This document shows positions 1 to 11,100 of a DNA stretch of 64,000 nt, in pieces. Made by a program: the position numbers and the translations under genes. The stretch covers positions 131,361,966 through 131,425,965 of the forward strand of contig NC_135718.1 of NCBI RefSeq assembly GCF_964656455.1, in the 5' to 3' direction. The first letter of the stretch is position 1; each line of letters starts with the position of its first letter. The notes under the pieces are model-generated. The model saw only the letters and a program-made list of their open reading frames with translations. It ran no database searches and was not told the DNA's origin. This stretch comes from Halichoerus grypus (taxonomy: Eukaryota; Chordata; Mammalia; Carnivora; Phocidae).

Positions 1-3
1 ACC

Positions 4-9
4 TTTATT
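4..9 (-). terminator. RAB7B: Candidate polyadenylation hexamer for RAB7B
   Basis: Plus-strand TTTATT gives AATAAA on the minus strand, in the orientation of RAB7B, about 2045 nt past its stop codon. Cleavage would fall at or just outside the window edge, so downstream elements cannot be judged. Confidence 0.35.
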
Positions 10-770
10 GTTTGTGGTGCACATTTAGAAACAGGTCATGTGTCCACTGCGGGCCACGAGCTGTTGTGTATGCACCCCTGCACACCATACCTGCAGTCCG
101 CAGTCGGACGGGCTCCCAGCAGAGCCTGTGTGGCATGCAGAATGCCACCCCCGTGAAGGACACACAGATGGTGCTTTGCTCCCAGACCCATGCCACTGCC
201 CAGGATGAGCCAGTCCTTACTCCACAGCTGGGTGGGGAGACGAGGCTCCCCAAACTCTCCTGCTGACCCCTCCCCCCCAGGATTCCCCACCTCTGGGGGT
301 ATCTTCAGAGTCAGATGACATCAGAAGTCCTATGCTAACATCCCAGCTCTGCTGGGAACTCAGGGCAGAATACTTCTGTGGAGACAGGAGACTTCCATGG
401 CGGGCATTGATGTGGCCTGGGAACCTCTGAGCGGTCATCTTGTCCGCCCCCTTCAGGCTGGGCCCTGTCTATGCTGTCCGTTGCCCAAAGAGTCTGCAGG
501 GACAGGGAGTCTATGAGTTTTCCTGGCCCCTCATTCTAGTATTTGTCACTGATGTGGATTTCTTGCCTGAATCATTCATGTTTCAGTTTTTGCCCATTTC
601 TTGCTAGGCGTAAGGAATTGGGATTCTCCTACCCCACAGATCTCACAGGGTTAAACATGCCCACAGCCTGAGGACCAGTTTTGAGGATCAGAACAGAGAG
701 AAAAGCACCCCCCTTCAAGTGTGACGCCTCCGCGGCTGGGCACTCAGCCTGCAAGGGAAGGAGCACTGCT

Positions 771-782
771 GCCCTCTGGTGG
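771..782 (-). promoter_or_regulatory. CTCF-like core motif
   Basis: The minus strand reads CCACCAGAGGGC, a full match to the CTCF core CCASYAGRKGGC. It sits 3' of the RAB7B coding region. Motif match only; occupancy is unknown. Confidence 0.4.
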
Positions 783-879
783 CCAGTCAGCAGAGGCTCA
801 GGGAGCAGCTGGGGGGCGGGGTCCCCTTTGCTTGTCACGGGACAGCAGCTTTGAGTATTCGTGTAAATGTCCTTTCACT

Positions 880-1280
880 GTTCCTGGAACACAGCAAGCT
901 TGTCCTCACCTCAGGGCCTTGGCTCTTGCTGCCTCCTCTCCTTGGAATGCTCTTTGTCTAGATCTCTAGTGTAGTCTGTTCATTCTCTAGTCCTTGGGCC
1001 AACTGACACCTCCTCAGGGAAGCCCTCCTGGACCATTTTGTCTGAAACAGCACCAACCCCAGTTCCTGTCCCTTTCTATCCCATTTCCTTGTTTGCTTTG
1101 TTCAAACGCTTATCTACTATTTGAGAATATCTGTTTCAATTCTGTGTCTACGGCTTCTCTCCCTTATCAGAATGTGGGGTCCTGGAGAGCAGGGTCCTTG
1201 TTGATTTCATTTGTCACTAGACCTCCGTGCATTGTACATAGTAGACACTCAACAACACTTGTTGAAGGAATAAATAAATG
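880..1280 (+). repeat. L2 LINE 3' fragment
   Basis: It shows the ancient L2 3' signature: 'CCTCAGGGAAGCCCTCCTGGAC', the 'GGAGAGCAGGGTCCTTG' block and the terminal 'CATAGTAGACACTCAAC...GTTGAAGGAATAAATAAATG' pattern. It is diverged, as expected for a mammal-wide element, and is antisense to RAB7B. Confidence 0.8.
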
Positions 1281-2053
1281 CGTATCAAAGACAGCCACTG
1301 AGATTTAAGCAGAGCTTCTGGTCCTCAAAATCATGTATTCTGAGGTGGGCACATACCACCCTCATTTGACCGACGAGCAAGCCAAGGCTCAGAGAGATTT
1401 ATAGGAGTCGTCTGAGCATTCAGCAGAGAGGAATGAGCCAGTCCTTGGTGGCTTTTCCTGGGCTCTCTCAGTCCCGTACCTTGGAGGGGACTGAGCGACG
1501 TTCCAGGCCTGAACCGTGGCCGCCAAGGGTTGAGGCAGGCCCCCACGTGAGGTCCAGGCCCTCACCTTCTGGCCCTGGTGACCAAGGGAGCCTGAGCTGG
1601 GCCCTGTTGCAAAGCTGTGCTGTGGTTTGCGGGTGTGTGGTGGTGGGGGCAAGGAAGGCCCGTTCACAGGAGAGTAGAACAGGACTCCGGAGACAGTGGC
1701 CTGGCCGTCTGCAGAGATGTGCGTTCTGGAGCAGGGGTGTAGTTCGGGGAGGGCGGGAGGCAGGAAGGCTGGAGCCAGTGAGGGAACTGTGCCTCCTCCG
1801 GGACCAAGATTTGGCTGTGACATTCTGGGTTCCACTGGGGCCCCTGAGGGCCCAGCCATGTCCTCACTACACTCAGCCCGAGGCAGGGGCTGCACTCTGA
1901 TCTGGACCCAGTACAGACTCGAGGGGCTGGAGGGCTCTGGCCGCAGAGCCCAGGCTGCTGGGGCTGGGCTTGGGCAGGTGGGGGGCTGGTGGGGGCCGGG
2001 ATGCCCAGGCCCCAGGCAGGCTTCGCTGAGCACCAGGGCGGGAGTCTGGATGA

Positions 2054-2134
2054 TCAGCAACATCTACTCCTGGACTGGTCTTCTGATGAGAGCTTGATGG
2101 AGTCTGTGAGGTAATTCTCTAAGATGCTTCGATA
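2054..2134 (-). CDS. RAB7B: RAB7B terminal coding exon (hypervariable tail, CC prenylation)
   Basis: 81 nt, 26 codons plus TGA stop at 2054-2056. The acceptor is CTTCCCCAG. It encodes the hypervariable tail [20 protein letters not shown] then SRSRCC. Human has a Pro where this tail has Ser-Glu (SPDQ versus SSEDQ), which accounts for one extra residue. The final Cys-Cys is the RabGGTase substrate that anchors the protein to membranes. The exon is too short to be found as an open frame on its own and was located by matching the RAB7B tail. Confidence 0.95.
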   Translation of the reverse strand, partial: YRSILENYLTDSIKLSSEDQSRSRCC

Positions 2135-5100
2135 CTGGGGAAGGAAAAGAGAAGCCAGAGTTCACATCCTGAGGGGCAAAGAGCCTCACCTGCCTTCTGT
2201 CTCTTACTGGCTGGTGGTGGTTGGGCTTTTTGTTCCCTCCCTATTGTGTTGTTAGGAAGCTGAGGCCCCCGGGGGGTGAGCACTGGTCTTCCCCACCCTC
2301 TTCTTTCCTCAACTCCTCCTCAGGTTCTTCCCAGGAGCCCAGAGCAGGTGGACGGCATGAGTCTCCTGACCTCCAACGAGGCCCCACAACTCTCCGTTCT
2401 CCAGAGGGAGCAACTGAGGTGACATCTGACCTCAGGCAGAGATGATGACAGCCCACTCCTCCTTTCTGCTGGAGACCTCTCCCCACAAACACCCCCACAC
2501 CCCAACCTTCTCTCACCACGTCCACCTCCCAGCCTCCCCCCACCACTGCCCGGGCACCTGGAGAAGCCCCGTCAACCCTCTGCCCTTCTCATGGCCTCTG
2601 TTCTCCCTAAAATAGACTCAGCGTTTCCGCCGGGCCCTATTTGCTTCTCTGCCCACCTCCCCAAACCCTTGGGTCCCAGCGATGTCCAGAGAAAGCCTCT
2701 CCCCACCCAGCTGGCCACTTCTCTCCCAGGACCCACCCCGCTTGGCTCAGAGGCGAGGGTGGGATGGGGCAAGGGGGCCCTTCCTCCAGGAGATGGATTC
2801 GCGGGTGAAAGGGTCTCTTCTTAAAGGTCTCTCTACTCTGCCAGGCTCTCACCGGTCACCGGGCTCAGGCGTCCATGCCCCCCACAGCTGGCATTGCGTG
2901 TGTGAGTGTGCGAGCCGGTGGGTGTGCACTCACTCGGCGGGTGAGTACCTCTCACCCCCTTGGTGTGGCCCCAAGCAGCACCCGTCCCCACTGGTGAATG
3001 TCACGGCTCTAATGCCATGGCCCTGGCTCCCAAGAGGTGCACCTTGATGATGTTGGCTCCTGAGACCCATGACTCACTGTCACCCCCAGACTGAGTGGTC
3101 ATTTCGGCTCACGTGCAGAGCTCATGGTGCTGGGCCAGGATCCAGCCCTTTTCCAAATAGTTTGTTTCTTGAGAGCCCTTGTTTCTCAGCCCTCCCACGT
3201 AGGGTCTCGCGGGCCTTAGTCGGCCTGCGTGATGGGCCTTGAGGATCCCTAGACAGATTATTTAGCGTTATTAGAATTTATATAATAGTAATTTTACAGG
3301 AAGGCTTAGTGCTGGGGGGTGAGGGCAGTGTAGGCTCTGCAAAAGGTCTGTCTCTCTGGAGATGTCCCCACACCCCAGATTGATCTCCCCCTCTGCTGGG
3401 GAGGAACCCCACTGCTTACACACTTGACCCAGGACACCCCAGGGCTTCCCTAGCTCTCACCCTGAGAGAGCAGAGTCCCACCCGACGTGTCTGAGAAGAG
3501 AAAATGGGGCCGAGCGGCTCCTTCTCGCCAGCACCGTCCAGCCTGGCGTGCGGGCCCCAGGCTCTGCAGCCCGGGCGTGTCCAGTCCTCCTGCTGGCCCC
3601 TCCTGCTGGGTGCGGGGCGCCCTCACACCGCGGAACGAACGTAGTTACAATCCTGACATTTCTGAACCTCCCAGCGAGGGCCGAGGAAGAGCAGAGCGTC
3701 CCCGGCTAAGCCCCCCTCTACACTTAGTGAGCCATCTCTGCCTGAGGGGGAGGTTTTGGAAGGATTCTCTTATTGTCTGGTATTTTCCGGGTCCCTCCCT
3801 CATCATGAAAGCCAGAGACCTTGACTGGGATCCGGAACTTTCCTAATTGGGTCTTTGGACCCAGGAGGCAGGGCCTGTTGGTTCAACACCTGCGAGTGTG
3901 CCCCACCCTCCCGTCCACCCAAGGCCCCGCTGGGACCCCAGAGCCCCTCATGACCAGAAACCCCTGCCATCGTCCACAACGCCAGCCCCCGGGGAAGGAG
4001 ATTGGGAGTGCCCCGAGGAGCAGCGGGGCTTTCTGAGCTCCTTTGCATTTTATTCTAGATTCAAATGGAACGCTGCCTCTGGAAGGTGTGAGAAACTTCC
4101 TCATTCATTACACTGGCAAAGCCTGAGGTCTTCACACCAGCTTTCTTACACCCAATAATAGTCACGCCTCCACGGGTCCGTGTTACCAGAGTGCTTCCCA
4201 TTTGTGACACCATTTCGGCCCGTCATGGCATCATCTGGCTCCTCAGATTTCCCACAAAACTTTCGAGTAACCGGCAGGCCACAGTTAGGTCTCCTGTGTA
4301 ATTCTTTCCTCCAGGCCCCGGTCCTCTAGGTGATGTGTGCATCTAGCTATAAATTCGCATAGTAGGGGCGCCTGGGTGGCTCAGTCGTTAAGCGTCTGCC
4401 TTCGGCTCAGGTCATGATCCCAGGGTCCTGGGATCAAGCCCCGCATCGGGCTCCCTGCTCCGCGGGAAGCCTGCTTCTCCCTCCCCCACTCCCCCTGCTT
4501 GTGTTCCCTCTCTCGCTGTGTCTTTCTCTGTCAAATAAATAAATAAAATCTTTAAAAAAAAAAAAAATTCGCATAGTAGTGTCCTCACGCACGCACCTGA
4601 TGTGCCTAAGGGATGTGACTGACTGTTGCAGTCTGTCCTTTCAAGCCTGGTCACCTCTGTGGTGCCTTTCGATCCTGCAGCTGGAGGACCTCAAAAAGGT
4701 CCTATCATTTCAACATGCTTACCTGCTAGCCAGCCAGCCTGCTTCCCTCCTGGATGTGGCAACGTCTTTGTCTCGCTAGCTTCGAAGGAACTGGGCTTCC
4801 AAGCTGCCGATCACTCCACAGGGACCAGGTCTGACCGGTCCCAGCAGGGATGGAGTGCCAACTGGATTTTGATGAGCAAAATCTCATCATCCCAGATCCC
4901 CTGAAGCAGGTGGTGTCCCTTCTTGGATCATGAGGGCATTCTTAATCATATTTTGGAATAACTAAGTACCCTCCTCCTTGAAAGTGGCCGGATTGGGATA
5001 CTAAAGTAACTACCTACTATCTTTTCTTTCAGCATGTTAGCTGAGGACCTATTCTGGTGCTGGACTCACAAATCACTCTTTCCAACCAGAGTTCACTGCA

Positions 5101-8100
5101 GAACTCAGATGTTTTGAGGGACTACGAGTGTCATGCGCCCCAATGGACCGCATCACCCTCTCCTCTTGTGATGTTCCTGCTCTCCTAGCTTGGTCCCTAG
5201 CATTCTATTCAGTCATGCCTCCGATAGCCAAGCTGGGAACCTGGTCATCGACCTAAATAGCTCCTGGTTCCTTCTCTCCTATATTCGACCATCATCAACC
5301 CCTGAGGCTCCCCTCCAAAGTCTGTTGAGTCCACCCTGTCCTGCCATCTCCATTCTCTCATGCCTGGACTGCTGCAGCGCCTTCTCATCCACCCCTGGGG
5401 CCCATCCTCCATGAAGCAGGAAACACCCCTGCCAGAAGCCCTTATACAGAGCTCCTGTTCTAAAGCAGCTACCTTTTGTTTAATGCCTTCTTGTACAATG
5501 AATTGCTTTATTTGGCCCTTGCAACAGCCCCATTATTCTTATTTGTACTTAAAGAGAGGCAAGTGGTGGCTGAGGGAGGCTGCATGACTTCCTGTAGGAC
5601 ATACAGTAAGAGGAAGAGCCATGACTTAACGTCAGATGTCCCGGGCTTTGGAGCCCCAGCCTGGGGCTTCCCTCCCCTGCCCCCCCCCCCACATCTGCCT
5701 CTCAAACACTCCGACTACCTCCCCGGGAAGGAGGGGGAAAGCTTTTGTAGAAAATGTCTTTGAAAACATGTTTGACCTTAAACTAGAGATGGGCAACATC
5801 CAGTTTCGCCTTAAACATCCACGTGAATTTTACATTCTATGCTCTGCTAGTTTGTTTGCTTTGTTTTAATGCGAAAATATTTCTCCTTCAAGTTTCTGAG
5901 TAAAGGACACGCCCGGTGGGGTTTCAAGGTGCCGGGTGAGCCCCCGTATGCCTCGGGGGCAGCAGCGATGTCTGGACAGTATGCCCCTGCGGCGTGAAAT
6001 CCGAGTCCTGGTTGGGGCTCTCCAGGCCTTCCTGATCTGTGCTGCTGACCTCGTGGGCTTCCTCGCTTGCCCCATACCCCGCTTCCCTTCATGCCACGTT
6101 TCCTTCTACAGACGGACACACAGTTGGTTCCTCACGTGGGCCCTGCAGATTGGTGCCTGGGCCTCTGGCCATGCCCTTCTCTCTGTCCTTCTCCTGCCTC
6201 CCCTTCCCCCATCCCGTGTCCAGTTGCAAACTGCGTATCGTCTTTCAACACCCAAGTCACATACCACTTCTCTGGGTAGCATCCTCACCCACCCTCTCCA
6301 CCAGCCGCCACTGAGTCATCTTCGTGCCTTGACTTTGCTCCCTCTGGGGCACTTACGTCTACGACAGCCTGTTTGTGAATGTCTTACTCCTCTACCTGAC
6401 CTCCGGAGCTCCAGCCCTAGCCTGAGAACTCAATAAATGTTTCTGGGATTGCATTATTTCCATTTTACAGATGAGGAAACGGAGGCTCAGAGAAGTCATA
6501 ACGACTTGCCCGGGGGTCTACTTGAAAGCCCCAGGGCAGGATTCGAATGTAGGTCAGCCGGACTGTGGACACCATACTTGTGACTTCCAGACTTCTCATC
6601 AGTAAATTTCCACCGTCGATATGAGGGACTGACCTGGGCTTGCTAAGCCATTCTTTTACCGAGTGGGATATTAAAACAACAACTACGACCACAACCACCA
6701 CCAAAACAGAACCAGTAGAAAAGCTCCAGAAAGTTAACACAGCAGGAAAGATGTAACTTTAAGAATAAAGGGCACTCCCTCTTCAGAAAGGGCAGATGCT
6801 GACCACACACAAACGGGCTGTGGGCTGAGGTTGCTTCCCTGTGACTCATCGTCTGGCAAATCACTGTCTCGTGTCTGTGGAGGGCCATTTATCACAGATC
6901 ACCATACAAGGTCAAACAACATTCCTCCGCTTTCCAGGGGAATGGCATGAGCAGGCTCTCTGGGGCTTCAGAGCCAACATCGCAGACGGTGTCATAAAAC
7001 CACACCTCTTGATCATGCGCTAGAGACAGGCACCCCCAGCTTCCCTTTAACCTGAGGCAGCGAGGGCTGGGGGCTGGGGGGGAAGCATAAAAACGGCCTG
7101 GCGGGGGCAAACCCTGAAATGAAGATGCTGAGAGGTCTGCATGGCACGCTTGGGGCCTCTCCCCGGGCGGGCGGCCCCTTGGAGGTGGTTGCCGGCTCTC
7201 TCCCTGGTGGACGCCCACAGGCAGGGCCAAGGAACATTCTCTCCAGGGCCATGGGCAGCACGGGGCCAGGCAGCCGGTCCCCCACAATGACGGCAGGCAC
7301 CTCCACAGAGGGGAAACCCCCAATCTCCCGTGCTCCTTTCCTCAATTCAAAATCATTGCTGCCATGAGCTTCTCCCCTCTTCTGAGAAGCCCACCCTGAT
7401 TAAATGTGGCAGAATGATGAGACAAGCTGATCCCTTCCCTGTGCTGATCACTCATGAACCCTCTTCTGAGTTTCCAGACTCCATATTGGAAGGGGATGAA
7501 AACCCTGCTACCGCTTCCAGGCAGCCTTCCCTGATCTTCCTGTCCTCCCCCCTCCTCTCACACAGTTGGGCTGCGTGCCCCTCCTCTGAGGTCCCCCACC
7601 AAACGCTTCCCCAGCGTACACCTGTACTGTGACCACACGTGGGCCTGTCAGACTGCCTCCAGAGAGCAAGGGGCCCCGAGCCTTGCACTCTGCCCCGCGC
7701 AGATGATATACTCAACACAGGGCCCGCAGCTACCCGGCTGTCTGATTGGAGGATGTCAGCAACTCCTGCAGGCTTGATCTTGCACTTGGACAGATGCGTG
7801 GCCCCGTGGGGCTTCTCTCCCACCAGCCAGGATTGAACTAGATCACCATTTCTCAAACCCTTACTGCATTAGAACGTCCAGGGGTGAGGTGCAGCACCGT
7901 ATGTTTTAGAAACTCCGTAGATGATGATCAGCCAGACTGAGGGGCCACCGACTCTTCCCTCTAAGGGAGCTTTATACTTCTGGCCTTCTGGGGCTCAGGA
8001 TCAGAGTACTGCTGAGCCCATTCCGGAGCTAATGAAGACGATGAGCAATCCTGTCCTGCCCGCAGCCCTGCCTGCGCCCGGTGTGTTCTCTGGAAGCTCC

Positions 8101-11100
8101 TGAGCTCCCCATCCTTGGGGGCAGCCCTGGCCGTTTTGCCACCATAGCCACTCACCCTGGACAGAGCCCGACTGGCCAGCATCTCGAAGGCTTGTACCAC
8201 ATTGATGTCATTCTTGGCACTGACTTCAAAGTAGGGAATATCCTTCTCTTTACACCAGCCTTGGGCTACCTCCGGGGGCACCTGAATGAGGGGAAGACAT
8301 GATCACTGTCCCTGTATCATCACCGCCGCCATCCCCACCATCATCGTATTGCCCACCGTCACATCCCCACCATCTCCCCCCCACTCCCATTTATCGAGAA
8401 TCTTCCATGTTTCCGAAATTTTACCTGCACTCTTTTTTTTTTTTTTTTTTTTAAAGATTTTATTTATTTATTTGACAGGGAGAGAGAGAGAGAGTGAGTG
8501 CACAAGCAGGCACTTCTTCCTGCCATTGGCTCCTTCTTCAGTCCCTTCAAAAGGAGATGAACGTGACACACGCTAGTCAGGGTGGAGGACTTCCATCCCC
8601 TGAGCAGGTTGACTAGGGCCTGTGCCCAGGAGGTCTGTTGCTGAGCAGAGACTCAGGCCCTTGCTAACCCTTCTTCCCCAGGGTAGAGTCCTAGGAACAG
8701 TTGGTAAGCTGCTTCTATGGGCCAGATACTGAGTTAGAGATCTTGTCATATTAATCCATTCAATCCCCCCAGTGACCCTGTGAGATGGGTCTTTTTCTTT
8801 TTTAAGATTTTTTTTTTTTTAATTTGAGAGAGAGAGAGAGCACAAGAGGGGGTAGGGTCAGAGGAAGAAGCAGACTCCCTGCCGAGCAAGGAGCCCGATG
8901 CGGGACTCGATCCCGGGACTCCGGGATCATGACCTGAGCCGAAGGCAGTCGTTTAACCAACTGAGCCACTCAGGTGGCCCCTGAGATGGGTCTTAATAGC
9001 TCCACTTTATAGGTAAGAACATTGAGGCTCAGAGGGGTCTAGCAACTTGCCTCAGGCCACACAGCTGAGAAGGCAGAGCGGCAATGCAGCCCAGCTCAGT
9101 GTGCCGGTGGCATCGGGGCTGCCCTCTGCAGGGCACCGCATGAGGACTCCGCCCAGCTGCCTCCCCCACTAGACCACTGGCTCCTTGAGCTCAGGCTCAG
9201 GGTCTTTTCAGCTCTTGACCTGGCACCATGGGCCACTCAGTGCGGGGAGAATGAGTACATCTCCACCCGACTGCAAACGGCCGATCAGAGTTTGAGCGTG
9301 TTGGTTTGGAAAGCACCTGGCAGTCCCGCGAGTTACTTCCAAAGACAATTGGAGCCATTCAGTTTAATGACTAATTAATTATTTCCGGGAGGAGGAAATG
9401 GCCATATATCGAACATTGCTGTGCTTGATCCTTTGTAACCATGATTTCATTTTACTTAAGGGAGCCAGGGTTTTTATCATGGACAAAGGACATTCTGCCT
9501 CTCTCCCAGAGGACAGCGCAGCCAGGGGGAAATCAGATTGCCTCCCTCACTCTTGCAGGTTCTAGGAATGACTGTCTCTTTGGGATTAAAGGAAGCATCC
9601 CTGTCCCCTGTCTCTTTGGTCCTTGCTTCCCTGGTCTCAGGCGTGGCGGCAGCACCAGGGGCTCACAGCTGTCTCTCCCAGTGACACCAGCATTGGCCCG
9701 GCATTGGGAAGCTCGCCACCTGAGACTGGAAGGTGCAGCCTGAGTTCAGCTAAGCAGCCTGTCTTTTGGGGGGCTAGCTGACACATCCACACCCCATGGC
9801 CAGGTCCTGGGGGGAAACCCTAGGCCTTGGTCTTGGCCTCTGATCTCTAAGACCCTCCTGTCTTTACGGGGAGGGCCCCAGAATTGGCCAGGACTGCTTC
9901 CTTCCGTGGAGCAGGGATGCCCAAGGCCTGGTGAGCAACCAAGAAGGCTCACAGTTCAGGAACATTCTGAACTCTTTGGAGGAAGGGTCAAGCAAGGGCG
10001 GCTGGTGCTTCGTACTGTCCTCACCAGTAACCACAAATAAATAAGCATTAGGAACTCACTGTTGTACCTGGATGGCACCTTAGGAATGGAAAGGGCTTCC
10101 TACCTTTTAAAATCCTCCAGTGGGAGGACGGGACTTACCTCTTACAGTGCCTTCCTGCCTTCCTTCTGTCTATCCACCCCCAGCCCAACCCCCGCCCCCA
10201 CCAGGTGATGAGCATGCACAGGAGTTGCAGTAAAAACTGAGGTCAAGTGAAAAGACGTCAAGGCCTCCCCTTCTCCAGGATGTAGGGAGATCTTTTATAT
10301 TTCGTGGCGTGAGAAGCAGAATCAGTGCCCGCGGAACCCAGCAACAGAGTTGGGAGGACAAGGCTGCAGCAGCGACCCACTCAGCACAGCTCAGCTCTGT
10401 TCCCTCCCACTGGACAGTGACGGGGGTCTGTCTGGTGCCCGCTTGTGACAGGCGTTTTCTCTCACTTGCCCCTGATCTTTCTCTGCTGGGTTTATATGGA
10501 ATGGTTAAATACATGCTCCAAAATGTCCGTTGAGATTATGCTGTAAATTAACCTTCTTGGGGCTCCTGGGTGGCTCAGTCGGTTAAGCTTCTGCCTTCGG
10601 CTCAGGTCATGATCCCAGGGTCCTGGGATTGAGTCCTGCATCGGGCTCCCTGCTCAGAGGGGAGTCCGCTTCTCCCCCTGCCTCTAACTCACTCGTGCTC
10701 TTTCTCTTTCTCAAAAAAAAAAACAAAAAAAAACCTTAAAAAAAAATTAACCTTCTTTTCATTCACCCCTTCTCCTTCCCCACTCAACCTCCATAAGCCG
10801 GCCTGGGAAGAAAGCCACCCAGACAGCCCCTTTCACTATTCACTTCCAGTTCTTGTTGCGGTTTCATGATTGTTTAAATCATCTTGTCTTTTCTTTATTT
10901 ATAAAATGACAGTTCTTTATACTTTAGGCTCTGACTGTGGGAATAAATTCAGGGTGTGCTACTTGGGGACTTGGGAAATAAGAAATTTTTAAAAGCGTTA
11001 CCTGGGTTAATTTTGCTTTTGGCTGATAATATATACTATTAACGCTTTCCTTCTGTTACAATTTTGCTTGTTCATCAGAGGCCAAAAGTTTGACAAATCT

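Larger units (their letters stand above)
1..2053 (-). other. RAB7B: Probable RAB7B 3' untranslated region / downstream flank
   Basis: This is the stretch downstream of the RAB7B stop codon. The only AATAAA hexamer I find on the minus strand below the stop lies at 4-9, so the 3' UTR may run about 2 kb to the left edge of the window. It contains an L2 relic at about 880-1280 that would be transcribed antisense to L2, and a CTCF-like motif at 771-782. No coding exon is seen in it. Where the transcript ends is inference. Confidence 0.45.
2135..8155 (-). other. RAB7B: RAB7B intron between coding exons 4 and 5
   Basis: 6.0 kb. About 2200-3900 is unique, GC-rich and pyrimidine-rich without recognised genes. 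It then holds a CAN SINE (4366-4564), L2-like pieces (about 5200-5480, 6230-6440 and weakly 7350-7640), a MIR (6455-6600) and a short DNA-transposon-like scrap near 7840-7930. No coding exon was found. Confidence 0.8.

Noticed and set aside
1389..2063. 224-codon minus-strand open frame overlapping the RAB7B terminal exon
   Set aside because: It is in a different frame from the RAB7B exon and starts beyond its stop. Pro/Ser-rich with no family match; a shadow frame.
4366..4440. tRNA-like sequence with polymerase III A/B box character
   Set aside because: It is the tRNA-Lys-derived head of a CAN SINE with tail and target duplication, not a tRNA gene. The same applies to the other SINE heads.
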